Of a stretch of 44,318 bases of DNA, positions 15,170 through 22,994 are shown one piece after another. The DNA comes from Verrucomicrobiota bacterium (lineage in GTDB: Bacteria > Verrucomicrobiota > Verrucomicrobiia > Limisphaerales > UBA9464), in the NCBI GenBank assembly GCA_016871615.1, contig VHCX01000002.1, forward strand, positions 76,935 to 121,252, read 5' to 3'. A model generated the notes under the pieces. It was not told the DNA's origin. It worked only from the letters and a program-made list of their open reading frames with translations, and searched no databases. Both the position numbers and the translations under genes were made by a program. Numbering within the stretch: position 1 is the stretch's first letter; each line of letters begins with the position of its first letter.

Positions 15170-15904
15170 ATGAATGCCTCCTCCCTGGCCGCCGAGTCCT
15201 TCCCGCAGTACGTCCTGCAGAATGAGCTGTATCGGGCCTGTCTTCCGCAGCCGGCCGAGGACTCCGAGCGTCGGCTGATCTGGATGAACACGATCTGCAG
15301 CCTGTTCCTAGCCGGGGGGGTGCTGGGCATCGCCCATCCCCCGGGCCTGATCCTGCAGCAGTTCGCGCCCGAGGAGGCGCCCCCCCAGGTGGAGCTCAAG
15401 CAGCTCAAGTTGGATCCACAGGATCGCCTTGAGCAGCAGGATGAACCCGAGCCGGAGGCCACGCCCGTCGAACCGGTTCCAGTGCAACCGGTGCTCGTGG
15501 CCCCCTCGAACGCCGATGTTCCGTTCGCGGTGACGGTGAACGGTCCGGTGATCGTCACCAAGAACCTGAACTTCGCCCTGCCGCCGCCGCGCGAGACCCA
15601 GCGTCGAGCCCCGGCGGCCCCGCCGGGACCGAGGCGCCTCGACAAGGGCATGACCGGTGGCGAGGGACGCTTCACGCCCGATCCGCCCTATCCGCGCGAG
15701 GCCCTCGTGCGGCGCGAGACCGGCTCTGGCGAGTTCCTGGTGACCATCGACGACACGGGAGGCGTGGTGGACCTGAAGCTCCTGACCTCGTCGGGAAGCC
15801 CGACCCTCGACAACTCCTTCCGGCAGCATGTCCGTCGGTTGTGGCGCTTCCGACCCGAGGACTCCGGCCAATGGATCGTGCCCTTCGAGTACCGCCTCCG
15901 CTGA
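15170..15904 (+). CDS. TonB-family energy transducer
   Basis: 244 residues with TonB layout. A cytoplasmic N-terminus (1-37) is followed by one membrane helix (about 38-55, WMNTICSLFLAGGVLGIA) and a Pro/Glu-rich periplasmic spacer (about 68-105). A TonB C-terminal domain comes last (about 165-244), with FTPDPPYPREALVRRETGSG, GEFLVTIDDTGGVVDLKLL and the closing RLWRFRPEDSGQW. The expected role is to transmit energy from an ExbB/ExbD channel to an outer-membrane receptor. The cytoplasmic N-terminus is longer than in E. coli TonB. It is followed by exbB-like and two exbD-like genes on the same strand (gap 117 bp), a complete TonB system. No TonB-dependent receptor is encoded in the window, so the cargo is unknown. 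Confidence 0.87.
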   Translation: MNASSLAAESFPQYVLQNELYRACLPQPAEDSERRLIWMNTICSLFLAGGVLGIAHPPGLILQQFAPEEAPPQVELKQLKLDPQDRLEQQDEPEPEATPVEPVPVQPVLVAPSNADVPFAVTVNGPVIVTKNLNFALPPPRETQRRAPAAPPGPRRLDKGMTGGEGRFTPDPPYPREALVRRETGSGEFLVTIDDTGGVVDLKLLTSSGSPTLDNSFRQHVRRLWRFRPEDSGQWIVPFEYRLR

Positions 15905-16021
15905 AGTCCGCCGACCCGATCTCCCCCCGCCCCAAAATCGTTCCCCAGTCCGCACCGACCGTCCCCGACCTGCCGCCCCCCCGTCTTCCAAAGGGGCCAC
16001 CTTCCACCCTCGCCCACGACA

Positions 16022-16693
16022 ATGCTCGCCAACACCCTCGCCGAATACTTCACCAAGGGCGGTCCGATCATGTATCCGATCGCCCTCGTCGCCATCATCC
16101 AGGCCGCCGTCATCGCCGAGCGCGGGATCTTCTGGATCCTGCTCGGACGCCGGCGCGACACCGCCCAGCTGGAGGGCACCCTCGGCGCGATGGAGAACAG
16201 CGACTTCAAGTCCGCCGTGGCCCGGACCCGCGAGTCCACCGACCCGATCCTGCGCATGATCTTCCACGGGCTCACCCACGTGCACGGGTCGCTCCAGGGC
16301 GCCCTGCAGGTGGCCGCCGGCCAGGAGATCAAGCGCGCCGGCCGCTTCATGGTGCTCATCGACACCTGCATCACGCTGGCGCCGCTGCTCGGGCTGCTCG
16401 GCACGGTCACCGGCATCATGGGATCGTTCCAGAAGATGGGCGAGTCGAGCATCGCCGGCGCGATGACCGAGATCCAGGGAGGCATCGGCGAGGCGCTCAT
16501 CGCCACGGCCGCCGGCCTGGGTCTGGCCATCCTCGGCGTGTTCTTCCTGAACATCTACAACGAGATGCTCGAGAAGCTGAAGTTCGACCTGGAGACCGCC
16601 GCGACCAATGTCGAGGTCATGGTCACCAAGGCACGGCAGGAGGGCTTCGACACGGCCGCCTTCCGCCGCGAAACCGCAACCCGCAACGCCTGA
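16022..16693 (+). CDS. MotA/TolQ/ExbB proton channel protein
   Basis: 223 residues, normal for ExbB/TolQ. The first helix lies at about 15-32 (IMYPIALVAIIQAAVIAE), the second at about 113-135 (ITLAPLLGLLGTVTGIMGSF, the family's most conserved segment), and the third at about 152-176 (EALIATAAGLGLAILGVFFL). The polar Thr residues expected to line the proton path are present in helices 2 and 3. It forms an inner-membrane complex with the two ExbD-like proteins encoded 3 bp and about 510 bp downstream and should energise the TonB protein encoded upstream. ExbB and TolQ cannot be separated by sequence alone; the adjoining TonB makes ExbB more likely. No Pal or TolB gene is nearby. Confidence 0.92.
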   Translation: MLANTLAEYFTKGGPIMYPIALVAIIQAAVIAERGIFWILLGRRRDTAQLEGTLGAMENSDFKSAVARTRESTDPILRMIFHGLTHVHGSLQGALQVAAGQEIKRAGRFMVLIDTCITLAPLLGLLGTVTGIMGSFQKMGESSIAGAMTEIQGGIGEALIATAAGLGLAILGVFFLNIYNEMLEKLKFDLETAATNVEVMVTKARQEGFDTAAFRRETATRNA

Positions 16694-16696
16694 GCC

Positions 16697-17170
16697 ATGG
16701 CCGGCGGAGGTGGCGGCCGCAGCGCCGCATCGAGCAGCGGGAGGAAGGGCAAGTTCTCCTCGCCCATCCCCATCAAGAAGGCGCGCATCGAGATCGTGCC
16801 GCTCATCGACGTGATGTTCTTCCTCCTGGCTGCCTTCATGATGGTGTCGCTGAGCCTGCAGCAGTCCAAGACCCGGCCCATGGAACTCATCGACGCCAAG
16901 AAGGCCAGCGACGACTTCAAGCCCGATGTGCTGAACATCGGGGTCGAGAAGGATGGCACCGTGGCCATCGGCACGAATGTGGTCGACACCGCCGCGCTGG
17001 CACTGGAACTCAACGCCCGCTACAAGGCCAATCCGAAGACTCCCGTGTTCATCACCGGCGACAAGTCCGCCCCGTACCGGTCGGTCGGCGGGGTGCTGCA
17101 GCAGGTGAGGATGGCGCGGTTCACGAGGGTTTCGTTCGTGACCAAGGAAGCCGAGCGCAAGAGCAACTAG
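16697..17170 (+). CDS. ExbD/TolR biopolymer transport protein, copy 1
   Basis: 157 residues. A Gly/Ser-rich cytoplasmic start (1-25) precedes KKARIEIVPLIDVMFFLLAA, where the membrane helix carries the essential proton-binding Asp at residue 38. The periplasmic ExbD domain (about 65-150) has the strand VLNIGVEKDGTVAIG and the PVFITGDKSAPYRSVGGVL segment that typifies the family. It begins 3 bp after the exbB-like stop, so it is co-translated. Its membrane-helix DNA is almost identical to that of the next gene while the periplasmic parts differ strongly, so the two copies probably form a heterodimer or serve different partners. Confidence 0.92.
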   Translation: MAGGGGGRSAASSSGRKGKFSSPIPIKKARIEIVPLIDVMFFLLAAFMMVSLSLQQSKTRPMELIDAKKASDDFKPDVLNIGVEKDGTVAIGTNVVDTAALALELNARYKANPKTPVFITGDKSAPYRSVGGVLQQVRMARFTRVSFVTKEAERKSN

Positions 17171-17204
17171 GCCCGACCCCAGAATACCCGACCCCCAAAC
17201 CGCC

Positions 17205-17627
17205 ATGCACCTGGGATCCCCCCTCTCCGTCAAGAAGGCGCGCGTCGAGATCATCCCGCTGATCGACGTGATGTTCTTCCTCCTGGCGGCCTTCATGATG
17301 GTGACCCTCACCATGAACCGCCTGCGCACCCTCCAGATGGACCTGCCCTCGGCGGTGGCGCCGAAGTCCTCCGAGAAGCCCGACATCATGGAGATCGTGA
17401 TCGAGCGCGAGGGCGACCTGAAGGTGGGCGGCAAGCTGCTGCCCTTCTCCGAGCTGACCGGTCGGGTCGAGGCCAAGGTGGCTTCCAACACCAACTACCC
17501 CTTCTACCTCAAGCCCGACTTCCAGACCAGCCACGGCAATGTCCTGAGGGTGCTCGACACGATCAAGGCCGCCGGGGGCAACAAGGTCTCCATGGCCATC
17601 GACGTGACCGGCGCGGACCGAAAATAA
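17205..17627 (+). CDS. ExbD/TolR biopolymer transport protein, copy 2
   Basis: 140 residues, with the shorter cytoplasmic start MHLGSPLSV. Next comes KKARVEIIPLIDVMFFLLAA, with the conserved Asp at residue 21. The periplasmic domain (about 50-135) has the strand IMEIVIEREGDLKVGG and an ending KVSMAIDVTG but little identity to copy 1. The 34-bp gap after copy 1 and the matching strand place it in the same transcript. Having two ExbD-type proteins with one ExbB-type protein is common in Verrucomicrobia and Bacteroidetes TonB systems. Confidence 0.92.
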   Translation: MHLGSPLSVKKARVEIIPLIDVMFFLLAAFMMVTLTMNRLRTLQMDLPSAVAPKSSEKPDIMEIVIEREGDLKVGGKLLPFSELTGRVEAKVASNTNYPFYLKPDFQTSHGNVLRVLDTIKAAGGNKVSMAIDVTGADRK

Positions 17628-17647
17628 CCCCGACCGGAAGGGGGGTT
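17626..17647 (+). terminator. Possible terminator after the tonB-exbBD genes
   Basis: AACCCC and GGGGTT form a 6-bp stem with a 10-nt loop that begins in the stop codon of the second exbD-like gene. There is no T-tract, so it would be weak or Rho-assisted. The 226-bp gap that follows and the unrelated next gene are consistent with the transcript ending here. Confidence 0.3.
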
Positions 17648-17853
17648 GGCCGACCCGGGTCCCGAGGCCCCTTGCCCCGGAGGCGTTTCGCACGGCGTCC
17701 TTTCCGTCTTCCCCTCGGACCCCGGGCGTGGTCGTGGCGTGGTCGTGGGCTTGCCCACCATGCGGGGATCCCATGGACAAGACGGACCTCCCGGGCTGTG
17801 ATGGGCCCGCGGGCATTCTGTCACCGCCAGCCCACCGCCAGCCCACCGACGCC

Positions 17854-19134
17854 ATGATCCGTCCCTCCGCCATGCCCGGCCTCCTCCTCCTGGCGGGGTC
17901 CATCGTCGCCTCCGCCCTGACTGCACCGGCCGCACCGGCTGCACCGGTACAGGCCCCGGCACCGGCCGCGGCCGATTGGCCGCAGTTCCTCGGTCCCGGC
18001 CGGGATGGCCAGGCATTCCCGACGGCCCTCGACGGGGTTCCCGCCCAGGGTTGGCCGCAGCGGTGGAAGCGTGCCGTGGGCGAGGGGTTCAGCGGACCGG
18101 TGGTGGTTGCCGACCGCGTGTATCTTTTCCACAGGACCGCTGACCGCGAGGTCCTGGATTGCTTCTCGGTGTCCGATGGCAAGCCGCGTTGGACGCACTC
18201 GATGCCCGCGACCCACTCCGCGCAATTCGGCGGTGGCGACGGACCCTCGGCAACCCCGGCCGCCGACGCGGACCGGGTGTTCGCCCTTGGGGCCGCCGGC
18301 ACGCTGCGGGCCCTTTCGGCCGCCGACGGACGCCTGCTCTGGCAGGTGGACTGCGCCCGGACCTTCGGGGCCGAGGCGGGCTTCTTCGGCTTTGGCAGCT
18401 CGCCCCTGCTGCTGGGTGACCGGCTCGTGGTGCAGGTCGGAGGGCCGGCCGCGTGCGTGGTCGCCTTCGCCACCGCCGATGGCCGGGTGCTCTGGAAGTC
18501 GGGAACCGACGAGGCCGGCTACGGGTCCCCGGTGCCGTGGCTCCGGTCCGGCCGCCGCGAAGTCCTCTGCTTCCATCGGGCCGGGCTGTCGGTGATCGAC
18601 CCGGAGGGCGGGCGCGAACTCGGGCGGTTCCCCTGGCGGGCCCGGATGCATGCCAGCGTCAACGCCGCCTCGCCGGTCGTCGTCGGGGGCGGAGTGTTCG
18701 TGAGCGCCAGCTACGCCACGGGCGGGGCCTTTCTGAAGCCGGGAGACGGGGCTCGCCTCGAGCCCGTCTGGTCGGGAGACGAGTCGCTCTCGGCCCACTT
18801 CGCCACGCCGGTGGCCGTCGGTGGGTTCCTCTACGGCTTCCACGGCCGGCAGGAGTCCGGGCCGGACTTCCGCTGCATCGATGCCGCCACGGGAAAGATC
18901 CAGTGGTCCCTCGACCGGGCCGGATCCGGATCGGTGCTGGCCGCAGGTCGGAAGCTCCTGGTGCTGATGGAGAGCGGCGAGGCGAGGATCCTGGAGGCCA
19001 ATTCGGCGAGGGCCGTGGAGCTGTCGCGTTTCCAGGCCAGCGGCTCCGGTGCCCGCGCCTTGCCGGCGTTGACCAAAGACCGGTGGTTCCTCAGGGACCG
19101 TTCTCACCTGGTCTGCGTGGGTCCGGTCCGCTGA
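17854..19134 (+). CDS. Secreted PQQ-binding-like beta-propeller protein
   Basis: 426 residues from the ATG at 17854, which gives a good signal peptide (hydrophobic PGLLLLAGSIVASAL) followed by an Ala/Pro-rich stretch encoded by tandem 9-bp repeats. The mature protein starts WPQFLGPGRDGQ, the hallmark of a large planctomycete/verrucomicrobial family of PQQ-like (BamB-related) propellers. Blade motifs with the A-DG-LW pattern follow: CFSVSDGKPRWTHS, LSAADGRLLWQVD, FATADGRVLWKSG, IDAATGKIQWSLD. The role is unknown; such proteins may bind ligands or assist envelope processes, and no quinoprotein catalytic residues are obvious. The frame is open further upstream to 17728, but that part does not resemble a signal peptide. 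Confidence 0.87.
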   Translation: MIRPSAMPGLLLLAGSIVASALTAPAAPAAPVQAPAPAAADWPQFLGPGRDGQAFPTALDGVPAQGWPQRWKRAVGEGFSGPVVVADRVYLFHRTADREVLDCFSVSDGKPRWTHSMPATHSAQFGGGDGPSATPAADADRVFALGAAGTLRALSAADGRLLWQVDCARTFGAEAGFFGFGSSPLLLGDRLVVQVGGPAACVVAFATADGRVLWKSGTDEAGYGSPVPWLRSGRREVLCFHRAGLSVIDPEGGRELGRFPWRARMHASVNAASPVVVGGGVFVSASYATGGAFLKPGDGARLEPVWSGDESLSAHFATPVAVGGFLYGFHGRQESGPDFRCIDAATGKIQWSLDRAGSGSVLAAGRKLLVLMESGEARILEANSARAVELSRFQASGSGARALPALTKDRWFLRDRSHLVCVGPVR

Positions 19135-19256
19135 TCCGGAGGCCCCCGGGGAGCGACCTGCCGAACAATTTCATCGGTTTTGGATTTGCCTGGAGTCGTT
19201 CGAGCGGTTAGTTCCACGGCCGTTCAACGTCCGGAAATCCCATCGACACCCTTCTT

Positions 19257-20288
19257 ATGCCCAACGCCTACCACGCTTCGATCGAAGGCGCCCAGCACGG
19301 CGCGAAGTCCCTCGAGCAGTTCCTCGACTACGCCAAGGCCGCCGGTGCGGCCGGCGCCCAGCCGAGCAACTACATGCTCGGGGATGGCAAGGGCGGCTTC
19401 CGCAAGGCCAAGGACATCGCGGCCGCCTTCGGCAGCCGCGGCATGCGCCTGGACGGCATCTCCTCCCACTGTCCGTTCTGGGTGCACACCAGCGCCTGGA
19501 CCGGCACGAAGTCGGGCAATCCCTTCATCGCGCCCGAAGTCGCCAAGCTCTCGCCCGACAAGATCGAGGCCTGGCACGAAAAGTACCTGCTCAAGCTCAT
19601 GGATCTGTCGGCCGGGCTCGGCGTGAAGTCCATGCCGATGTTCTGGGGCGTGGCCTTCGGCTGGGAACTGGCCAGCGGCTACCCCTGGGGCTTCTGGAGC
19701 GGTGGCGGCTTCGACCTCCTCAAGGAGGGCCAGGAGCGCTTCGTCAAGAAGACGGCCAAGCTGCGCAAGCACGCCAACAGCCTGGGCCTGAAGCTGTGCC
19801 ACGAGATCCACCCGGGCACCGCCGCCATGACGGCCGACGACTTCCTGATGCTCGTCGACATCTGCGACAACGACCCCTGCCTGGCGGTCAACGCCGATCC
19901 GTCGCACTGCTGGGAGGGCGAGTCCTGGGAGAGCCGCTTCCTCAAGGTCGGCAAGCACATCTACGCGGCCCATGTGAAGAACTTCGTCATCCGCCCGGGC
20001 TTCCCGCTGCGGACCATGGAGCCGAACTGGACCCGCCGGGCCATGCAGTTCACCGACCTCGGCAGCGGCGACCTCAACATGCAGCGCTATGTCGAGCTGC
20101 TGTTGGCCGTCGGCTACCAGGACCGCTACTGCAAGCTGCACGGCTGCGAGTCGGCCCCGCTGGTGGTCGAGGCCGAGAGCGCCCACAAGGCCCTCGACTA
20201 CTGCTCGGCCGACGGCATCGCCTACACGGCCAAGAGCCTCTGCTTCCCGCAGGCCGCAGGCAGCTTCGAGGACGGCATGGGAGCCTGA
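19257..20288 (+). CDS. Sugar phosphate isomerase/epimerase (xylose-isomerase-like TIM barrel)
   Basis: 343 residues of the AP-endonuclease-2/xylose-isomerase-like superfamily. Likely divalent-metal ligands sit in the usual places: Glu in LCHEIHPGTA, Asp and His in NADPSHCWEG, His in YAAHVKNF, and Glu near HGCESAPLVVE. The N-terminus (MPNAYHASIEGAQHGAKSL) has no signal peptide, so it is cytoplasmic. Related bacterial proteins isomerise or epimerise sugars or inositols, or act in glycoside catabolism; the substrate here is not predictable. It is the sole gene between a beta-propeller gene (122-bp gap) and a strong terminator, so it is probably monocistronic. Start at 19257 is the only reasonable one. 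Confidence 0.88.
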   Translation: MPNAYHASIEGAQHGAKSLEQFLDYAKAAGAAGAQPSNYMLGDGKGGFRKAKDIAAAFGSRGMRLDGISSHCPFWVHTSAWTGTKSGNPFIAPEVAKLSPDKIEAWHEKYLLKLMDLSAGLGVKSMPMFWGVAFGWELASGYPWGFWSGGGFDLLKEGQERFVKKTAKLRKHANSLGLKLCHEIHPGTAAMTADDFLMLVDICDNDPCLAVNADPSHCWEGESWESRFLKVGKHIYAAHVKNFVIRPGFPLRTMEPNWTRRAMQFTDLGSGDLNMQRYVELLLAVGYQDRYCKLHGCESAPLVVEAESAHKALDYCSADGIAYTAKSLCFPQAAGSFEDGMGA

Positions 20289-20314
20289 TCCCGGCCGGGA
20301 CAGTTTCCGAGGCT

Positions 20315-20370
20315 GGCCGGACTCCGTGTCCGGCCCCGGCGAAGGCGGCGGGTATCTCCCGCCGCCTTTT
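20315..20370 (+). terminator. Double-hairpin intrinsic terminator after the sugar isomerase gene
   Basis: Two hairpins lie in series. The first is GGCCGGAC, TCCGT, GTCCGGCC (8-bp stem, 20315-20335). The second is GGCGGCGGG, TATCT, CCCGCCGCC (9-bp stem, 20344-20366) followed directly by TTTT, with two flanking A-T pairs extending the stem. This is the clearest intrinsic terminator in the window. Confidence 0.85.
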
Positions 20371-20380
20371 CGCGTCTATC

Positions 20381-20420
20381 GGGTCCATTGGGGTCCATTG
20401 GGGTCCATTGGGGTCCATCG
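20381..20420. repeat. Four tandem 10-bp repeats (GGGTCCATTG) upstream of lysA
   Basis: Three exact copies of GGGTCCATTG and a fourth ending CG run head to tail, starting 11 bp after the terminator and ending 134 bp before the lysA ATG. The period is close to one DNA helical turn. Could be a phased protein-binding array or simple slippage DNA. Confidence 0.75.
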
Positions 20421-20465
20421 GATGACCGCCTGGTCCCGCGGCCTGGTCCCTTGGCCGGTTCCCGG

Positions 20466-20492
20466 CCCCGTCTTCCCCGGCCCCGAGGCCCC
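20466..20492 (-). other. G-quadruplex-capable motif in the lysA upstream region
   Basis: Read on the minus strand there are four GGGG runs separated by 4, 2 and 5 bases, a canonical four-tetrad quadruplex pattern. The plus strand is correspondingly C-rich. Folding has not been tested, and such motifs are commoner in GC-rich DNA. Confidence 0.4.
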
Positions 20493-20554
20493 GGGATGCG
20501 GGGGCGGGGCCCGCGATTGATCTCCGGGGGCCGCCTGTGGCAAAACCCCGGGCG

Positions 20555-21859
20555 ATGCATTCGTTTCGCTATGTCGGTCGGGAACTGTTCTGCGAGGACG
20601 TCGCCCTTTCCAGCCTCGTCCGGAAGCACGGCACCCCGCTCTACGTCTACTCGCAGGCGACCCTCACCGACCATTACTCCAAGCTCGATGGAGCCCTGGC
20701 GCCGCTGGATCACCTGATCTGCTTCGCCATGAAGTCCAACTCCAACCTCGCCGTGATCCGCACCTTCTCGGACCTCGGGGGCGGGTTCGACACGGTCAGC
20801 GCGGGCGAGATCCAGCGGGTCATCGCCGCCGGTGGCGACCCCGGCAAGTGCGTCTTCGCCGGCGTCGGCAAGACCGGAGAGGAGATCGCCTTCGCCCTCA
20901 GGCAGGGCATCTACAGCTTCAACGTGGAGTCCGAGGCCGAGTTGGCCCGCATCAGCAAGGTGGCGGTGAAGCTCAAGAAGATCGCCCCGGTGGCCGTCCG
21001 GGTGAACCCGAACGTGGATGCCCACACTCACGCCAAGATCACCACCGGCACCTACGAGAACAAGTTCGGCATCCAATTCGAGTCCATCGAGGCCGTCTAC
21101 GCCCGGGCCGCCAAGCTCCCCAATCTGCGACTGCGCGGCCTGCAGATGCACATCGGCTCGCAGCTCACCGACGTCGAGCCCTTCCGCAAGGCCGTTGAGA
21201 AGGTCGCGCCGCTGGTGGCCAAGCTCAACGCCCGCCACGGGTTCGACTTCTTCAGCATCGGGGGCGGCATCGGCATCGTGTACCAGCACGCTCTGGCCTC
21301 CGGTGACGCGTCCTGGTGGAAGACTCCCGCCGGCCGCAAGATCCTCACGCCGGACCTCTACGCGAAGACCCTCTTGCCCCTCCTGAAGCCCCTGGGGTTG
21401 AAGATCCTGCTCGAGCCCGGACGGTTCATGAGCGGCAATGCCGGGGTGCTCGTCACCCGGGTCGAGTACATCAAGAAGACCGGCAAGAAGAACTTCGTCA
21501 TCGTGGACGCCGCGATGAACGACCTCATCCGCCCGGCCTTCTACGACAGCTTCCATGAGATCGTGCCGCTGACGAAGAAGGCCGGCGCCCTGGTGTCCTC
21601 CGATGTGGTCGGCCCGGTCTGCGAGAGCGGCGACTACTTCGCCAAGGACCGTTCGCTGCCCAAGGTGGGCGAGGGCGACACGCTGGCGCTGCTCAGCGCC
21701 GGTGCCTACGGCTCGGTCATGGGATCGAACTACAACAGTCGTCCGCTGCCTGCGGAGATCCTCGTCCGGGGCTCCAAGGCCGCGGTCGTGCGCCACCGCC
21801 AGGCGGTCGCCGACATCTGGGCCGGCGAGTCGACGGCGACCTGGCAGACGGCGCGCTGA
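20555..21859 (+). CDS. lysA: Diaminopimelate decarboxylase
   Basis: LysA decarboxylates meso-diaminopimelate to lysine, the last step of the pathway, using PLP. From the ATG at 20555 the protein has 434 residues. The N-terminal alanine-racemase-like barrel carries the PLP lysine in CFAMKSNSN (Lys60), the phosphate-binding SIGGGIGI, and EPGRFMSGNAG. The C-terminal beta domain has the GPVCESGDYFAKD motif with the active-site Cys and Glu, and the Tyr in AGAYGSVMGSNYNSR. A GTG at 20537 preceded by GGGGG would add six residues (MAKPRA) and is a real alternative. It stands alone after a terminator and before an alcohol dehydrogenase gene (78-bp gap). Identification is secure. Confidence 0.96.
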   Translation: MHSFRYVGRELFCEDVALSSLVRKHGTPLYVYSQATLTDHYSKLDGALAPLDHLICFAMKSNSNLAVIRTFSDLGGGFDTVSAGEIQRVIAAGGDPGKCVFAGVGKTGEEIAFALRQGIYSFNVESEAELARISKVAVKLKKIAPVAVRVNPNVDAHTHAKITTGTYENKFGIQFESIEAVYARAAKLPNLRLRGLQMHIGSQLTDVEPFRKAVEKVAPLVAKLNARHGFDFFSIGGGIGIVYQHALASGDASWWKTPAGRKILTPDLYAKTLLPLLKPLGLKILLEPGRFMSGNAGVLVTRVEYIKKTGKKNFVIVDAAMNDLIRPAFYDSFHEIVPLTKKAGALVSSDVVGPVCESGDYFAKDRSLPKVGEGDTLALLSAGAYGSVMGSNYNSRPLPAEILVRGSKAAVVRHRQAVADIWAGESTATWQTAR

Positions 21860-21937
21860 CCTTCCCGTCCGGCGGACCATTCCGTTGTCGCCCCGGCGCC
21901 CGGCCCGGGGCCATGATCGGCGGGTCCACGCCACTGC

Positions 21938-22966
21938 ATGAAGGCCATCCAACTCGAGAAGCCCGGCTCCTTCCGCCTCATCGACCTCGACGAGCCGCCG
22001 GCGCCCGGCCCGGGCGAGGCCCTGGTCCGGGTCCATCAGGTGGGCATCTGCGGCACCGACCTCGGCGGCTACCTGGGCAAGATGCCCTTCTTCTCGTACC
22101 CCCGCATCCCGGGCCATGAGCTCGGGGTCGAGGTGGTGGCCGTGGGTGAGGGCGTCACCGGCCTGCGCTCGGGTGACCGCTGCAGCGTCGAGCCGTACCT
22201 GAACTGCCAGCGCTGCCACGCCTGCCTTCGCGGACACACCAACTGCTGCCACCACAACCAGACCCTCGGGGTCCACTGCGACGGCGGCCTGCGCCGGTAC
22301 TACACCGTGCCGGCCCGCAAGCTCCATCTGGGCCCCGCCCTGGACTTCGAGCAACTGGCCCTGGTGGAGACCCTGGCCATCGGCAGCCACGCGGTGCTCC
22401 GGGCCTCGCCCAAGCCCCGTGAGACGGTGCTGGTCATCGGCGCCGGGCCCATCGGCCTGAGCGTCCTCGAGTTCGCCAAGCTCAGCGGCGCCCGCCCGAT
22501 CGTCCTCGACATGAACGCCCAGCGGCTGGCCTTCGTGCGCGAGGTGATGGGCGTGCCCGACACCGTGCTGGGCCGGGGCGACGGCTCGGAGGTCGCGGAG
22601 ATCGAGGCGCTCACGGGCGGCAACGGGGCCGAGTCAGTGATCGACGCCACCGGGTCCCACCAGTCCATGAGCGGCGCCCTGGCCTTCTGCGCCTTCGCCG
22701 GCCGCCTGGTGTACGTCGGCATCACCCAGGCCGGGCTGGGCTTTCCCCACGCTCCGATCCTCCACCGCCGCGAACTGTCCATCCTCGCCAGCCGCAACGC
22801 CCTCCCGCAGGACTTCCGGAGCATCATCGCCCACATCGAGGCAGGCCGGATCGACACGCGCCCCTGGATCACCCACCGGGCGGACTTCGCCGACATGATC
22901 CCGCGGTTCCCCTCGTGGCTGAAGCCCGAGACCGGGGTGATCAAGGCCATGGTCGCCGTCGAGTGA
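21938..22966 (+). CDS. Zinc-dependent alcohol dehydrogenase (MDR family)
   Basis: 342 residues of the medium-chain dehydrogenase/reductase family. Catalytic zinc ligands are Cys38 (GICGTD) and His60-Glu61 (GHE). The structural zinc site is complete, with Cys90, Cys93, Cys96 and Cys104 in the usual CX2CX2CX7C spacing. The Rossmann motif VIGAGPIGL is followed by an acidic strand end VLDMN, which suggests NAD rather than NADP. The closest general relatives act on sugar or sugar-acid alcohols and threonine; the exact substrate cannot be assigned. The nearby sugar isomerase gene may be metabolically related but is separated by lysA and a terminator. Confidence 0.92.
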   Translation: MKAIQLEKPGSFRLIDLDEPPAPGPGEALVRVHQVGICGTDLGGYLGKMPFFSYPRIPGHELGVEVVAVGEGVTGLRSGDRCSVEPYLNCQRCHACLRGHTNCCHHNQTLGVHCDGGLRRYYTVPARKLHLGPALDFEQLALVETLAIGSHAVLRASPKPRETVLVIGAGPIGLSVLEFAKLSGARPIVLDMNAQRLAFVREVMGVPDTVLGRGDGSEVAEIEALTGGNGAESVIDATGSHQSMSGALAFCAFAGRLVYVGITQAGLGFPHAPILHRRELSILASRNALPQDFRSIIAHIEAGRIDTRPWITHRADFADMIPRFPSWLKPETGVIKAMVAVE

Positions 22967-22994
22967 ACCCTTGGGGGCCCCTGCCCGCCGCGCC

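Noticed and set aside
15308-17494. Open frame of 728 codons on the minus strand
   Set aside because: Antisense to the tonB/exbB/exbD genes, whose motifs are unmistakable.
21890-21911. Terminator after lysA
   Set aside because: A 7-bp GC stem with an 8-nt loop exists but there is no T-tract; too weak to list.
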